From positions 682,001-746,000 of the forward strand of contig JAGKQI010000054.1 of assembly GCA_018806915.1 (NCBI GenBank): 64,000 nucleotides of DNA. Reading direction: 5' to 3'. The DNA is from Phytophthora colocasiae. Its lineage: Eukaryota; Oomycota; Peronosporomycetes; Peronosporales; Peronosporaceae. The notes beneath the pieces are model-generated. The model was given only the letters and a program-made list of their open reading frames with translations. It did no database searches and was not told the origin of the DNA. Both the position numbers and the translations under genes were made by a program. Shown one piece after another: positions 62,671-64,000 of this stretch; position 1 is the first letter of the stretch; every line of letters begins with the position of its first letter.

Positions 62671-64000
62671 ATGAACCGCGCATTGGAGGCAGTTTTCTCG
62701 GATTTTAGTCGTCACGCCACTGCGCGCACTTATTATTCCTATCCAGAGGTTCGTTGCGTGATAATATTCCTCTGCTAATGGCAATACTCATCTTGTTTTC
62801 CGCTTATTAAGGGCTCGAGCAAGTCGAATTTCGTCTTCCGCGTCACGTACGAAGGTCAGGAAGCTATTGAGGACGGGAGGGTTATTCTTTTCTTTGCCCC
62901 TGGTCCAGAGCCGGAACCTCGGTTCGAAGCTTTCGACACCGACGCTCTTCGCCCCATTTTCGCCAAGGACGTGGTAAGATAAATTTGGTGGAATGGTTAA
63001 TTATTTCAAAGGGTTAATTGTTCGTTGTGTTCTTGTAGAGAAATGTGCAGCCTGGAGACATCATTGAGTTCGAGAGCACTGAGTACTCGACACCCGAAGC
63101 TTTGGGTTTTGTACCGCAAAACCTTGACTTGTTCTCCAATGAACTCTTCGTCCAAGCATTGATTCAACATGGTACGGTGAAAACGAGAGGATTTAATAAC
63201 TGTTAATAGGTTCTGACCATTGATTTATTAGATATGAACGATCCGGACGCCAATTCTCGAGTCGGTAACACATACAGTAAGCCGGTGGAGGTCCGTTTCG
63301 AAGATGACGAAGCGGATAATGTGGTGAATCTTGTGGCTGACCAAGTGGTGAAAGAAACGATGGATTTAACTCCGACGGAGTGGGTACAGCATATCTCCAT
63401 GAAGAGTGAACTTCTAAGCGAATACCACAACCAGGATGTGTATATGATGGCGTCTGTCGTCCTGCCGAAAAACTACGAGACATTGAAGGACTCGCACCAG
63501 TTTCCGACTGTTTACTACATCGAAGGGTTCACTGGTACCGAGACGTACGCAAAGAGGGCTCAAGGTTTTCTGTCATCAGAAATGGGACAAGACTGGAAGG
63601 CTGGACGCTGGCCGACACCGATGCTGCGAGTGACGTTAGGGTCGCGCTTCAAGTTCGGCCACACGTCGTTCGCTGATACAGAAGTTAACGGTCCATGGGG
63701 AACTTCCTTGGTCACCGAGTTCATCCCGTACCTGGAAAGCCTGTACCCTACTATTCCTTCTGCTGCTGGCCGTTTCCTACATGGTCACTCCTCCGGTGGC
63801 TGGTCTACTTTATGGCTGCAACTACAGTTCCCCGATTTCTTTGGTGGCACGTGGAGTTCTGCTCCTGATCCAGTCGACTTCTCGCGATTCCAAGTTGTCA
63901 ACATCTACGAGGCTGAGAATGCGTACTGGGATGCTGATGGCCATCCGTATCCAACGAGCCGAAGCAACGGACTCACTACGTGTAGCAATCGCGATGAGAA
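62671..64000 (+). CDS. Putative esterase of the alpha/beta-hydrolase (esterase D/CE1-like) class, 3' end outside
   Basis: Exons 62671-62748, 62812-62973, 63039-63171 and 63232 to the window edge join in frame. The first ~170 residues form a beta-rich N-terminal domain (SNFVFRVTYEGQEAIEDGRV, VQPGDIIEFESTEYS, KPVEVRFEDDE). The alpha/beta-hydrolase part starts at VYMMASVVLPKNYE. The nucleophile elbow is GRFLHGHSSGGWSTLW (G-x-S-x-G), which matches the putative-esterase (S-formylglutathione hydrolase/feruloyl esterase) family. The catalytic Asp and His are likely beyond 64000. There is no signal peptide in exon 1, so it looks intracellular; substrate unknown. Confidence 0.8.

Noticed and set aside
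1..64000. tRNA, rRNA, CRISPR and RxLR or Crinkler effector genes
   Set aside because: I looked for signature motifs and found none I could support.

Overview
The window is nuclear DNA from an oomycete, most likely a Phytophthora or a close relative. The evidence is compact genes with introns of about 50-100 bp (GT..AG), near-balanced base composition in coding DNA, the oomycete composite core promoter (TCAYTYY initiator fused to an AATTTG-like flanking element) in front of several genes, and oomycete-typical families: GH81 glucanase, small secreted CAP proteins, full-size ABCG transporter, and MULE transposons with a C48 protease. I cannot fix the species.

Layout. Position 1-8.6 kb holds four minus-strand genes: a secreted GH81 glucanase cut by the window edge, a RhoGAP-RRM-coiled-coil protein (10 exons, reconstructed in frame to 1059 aa), a tiny secreted cysteine protein and an IPI1/TEX10-type ribosome-biogenesis factor. 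From 8.6 to 25 kb is a transposon-rich block: a four-element nest (9.4-15.6 kb), a gene-fragment duplicate, a non-autonomous LTR element (15.8-18.2 kb) and a 5-kb hAT element (19.9-24.9 kb). Two of four small secreted CAP-like genes lie within this block; the other two follow at 26.4 and 27.9 kb.

From 28.4 to 44.9 kb are ordinary housekeeping genes: ABCG transporter, RPN8, a LYR-ApaG protein, mitochondrial NADP-malic enzyme, villin, a small methyltransferase, a small unknown protein and a nuclear-type LRR protein. From 45 to 47 kb is a short intergenic block with a 504-bp TIR element. From 47 to 64 kb are an unknown basic protein, an N-myristoylation-signal LRR protein, a TPR-Kelch protein, a tail-anchored protein, endonuclease III, DCP1, a polytopic membrane protein, a P4-ATPase with a C-terminal dysferlin-type domain, a HIT hydrolase and an esterase that runs off the right edge.

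Main points for a second look: the nested transposons, whose pre-insertion sites are preserved in the same window so each target duplication can be read directly; a MULE whose transposase, SWIM finger and Ulp1 protease look like one former polyprotein; the hAT element carrying an extra coiled-coil ORF; and two unusual domain fusions (RhoGAP-RRM with the arginine finger replaced, and P4-ATPase-DysF). Gene models with introns are my own reconstructions from splice signals and frame continuity.
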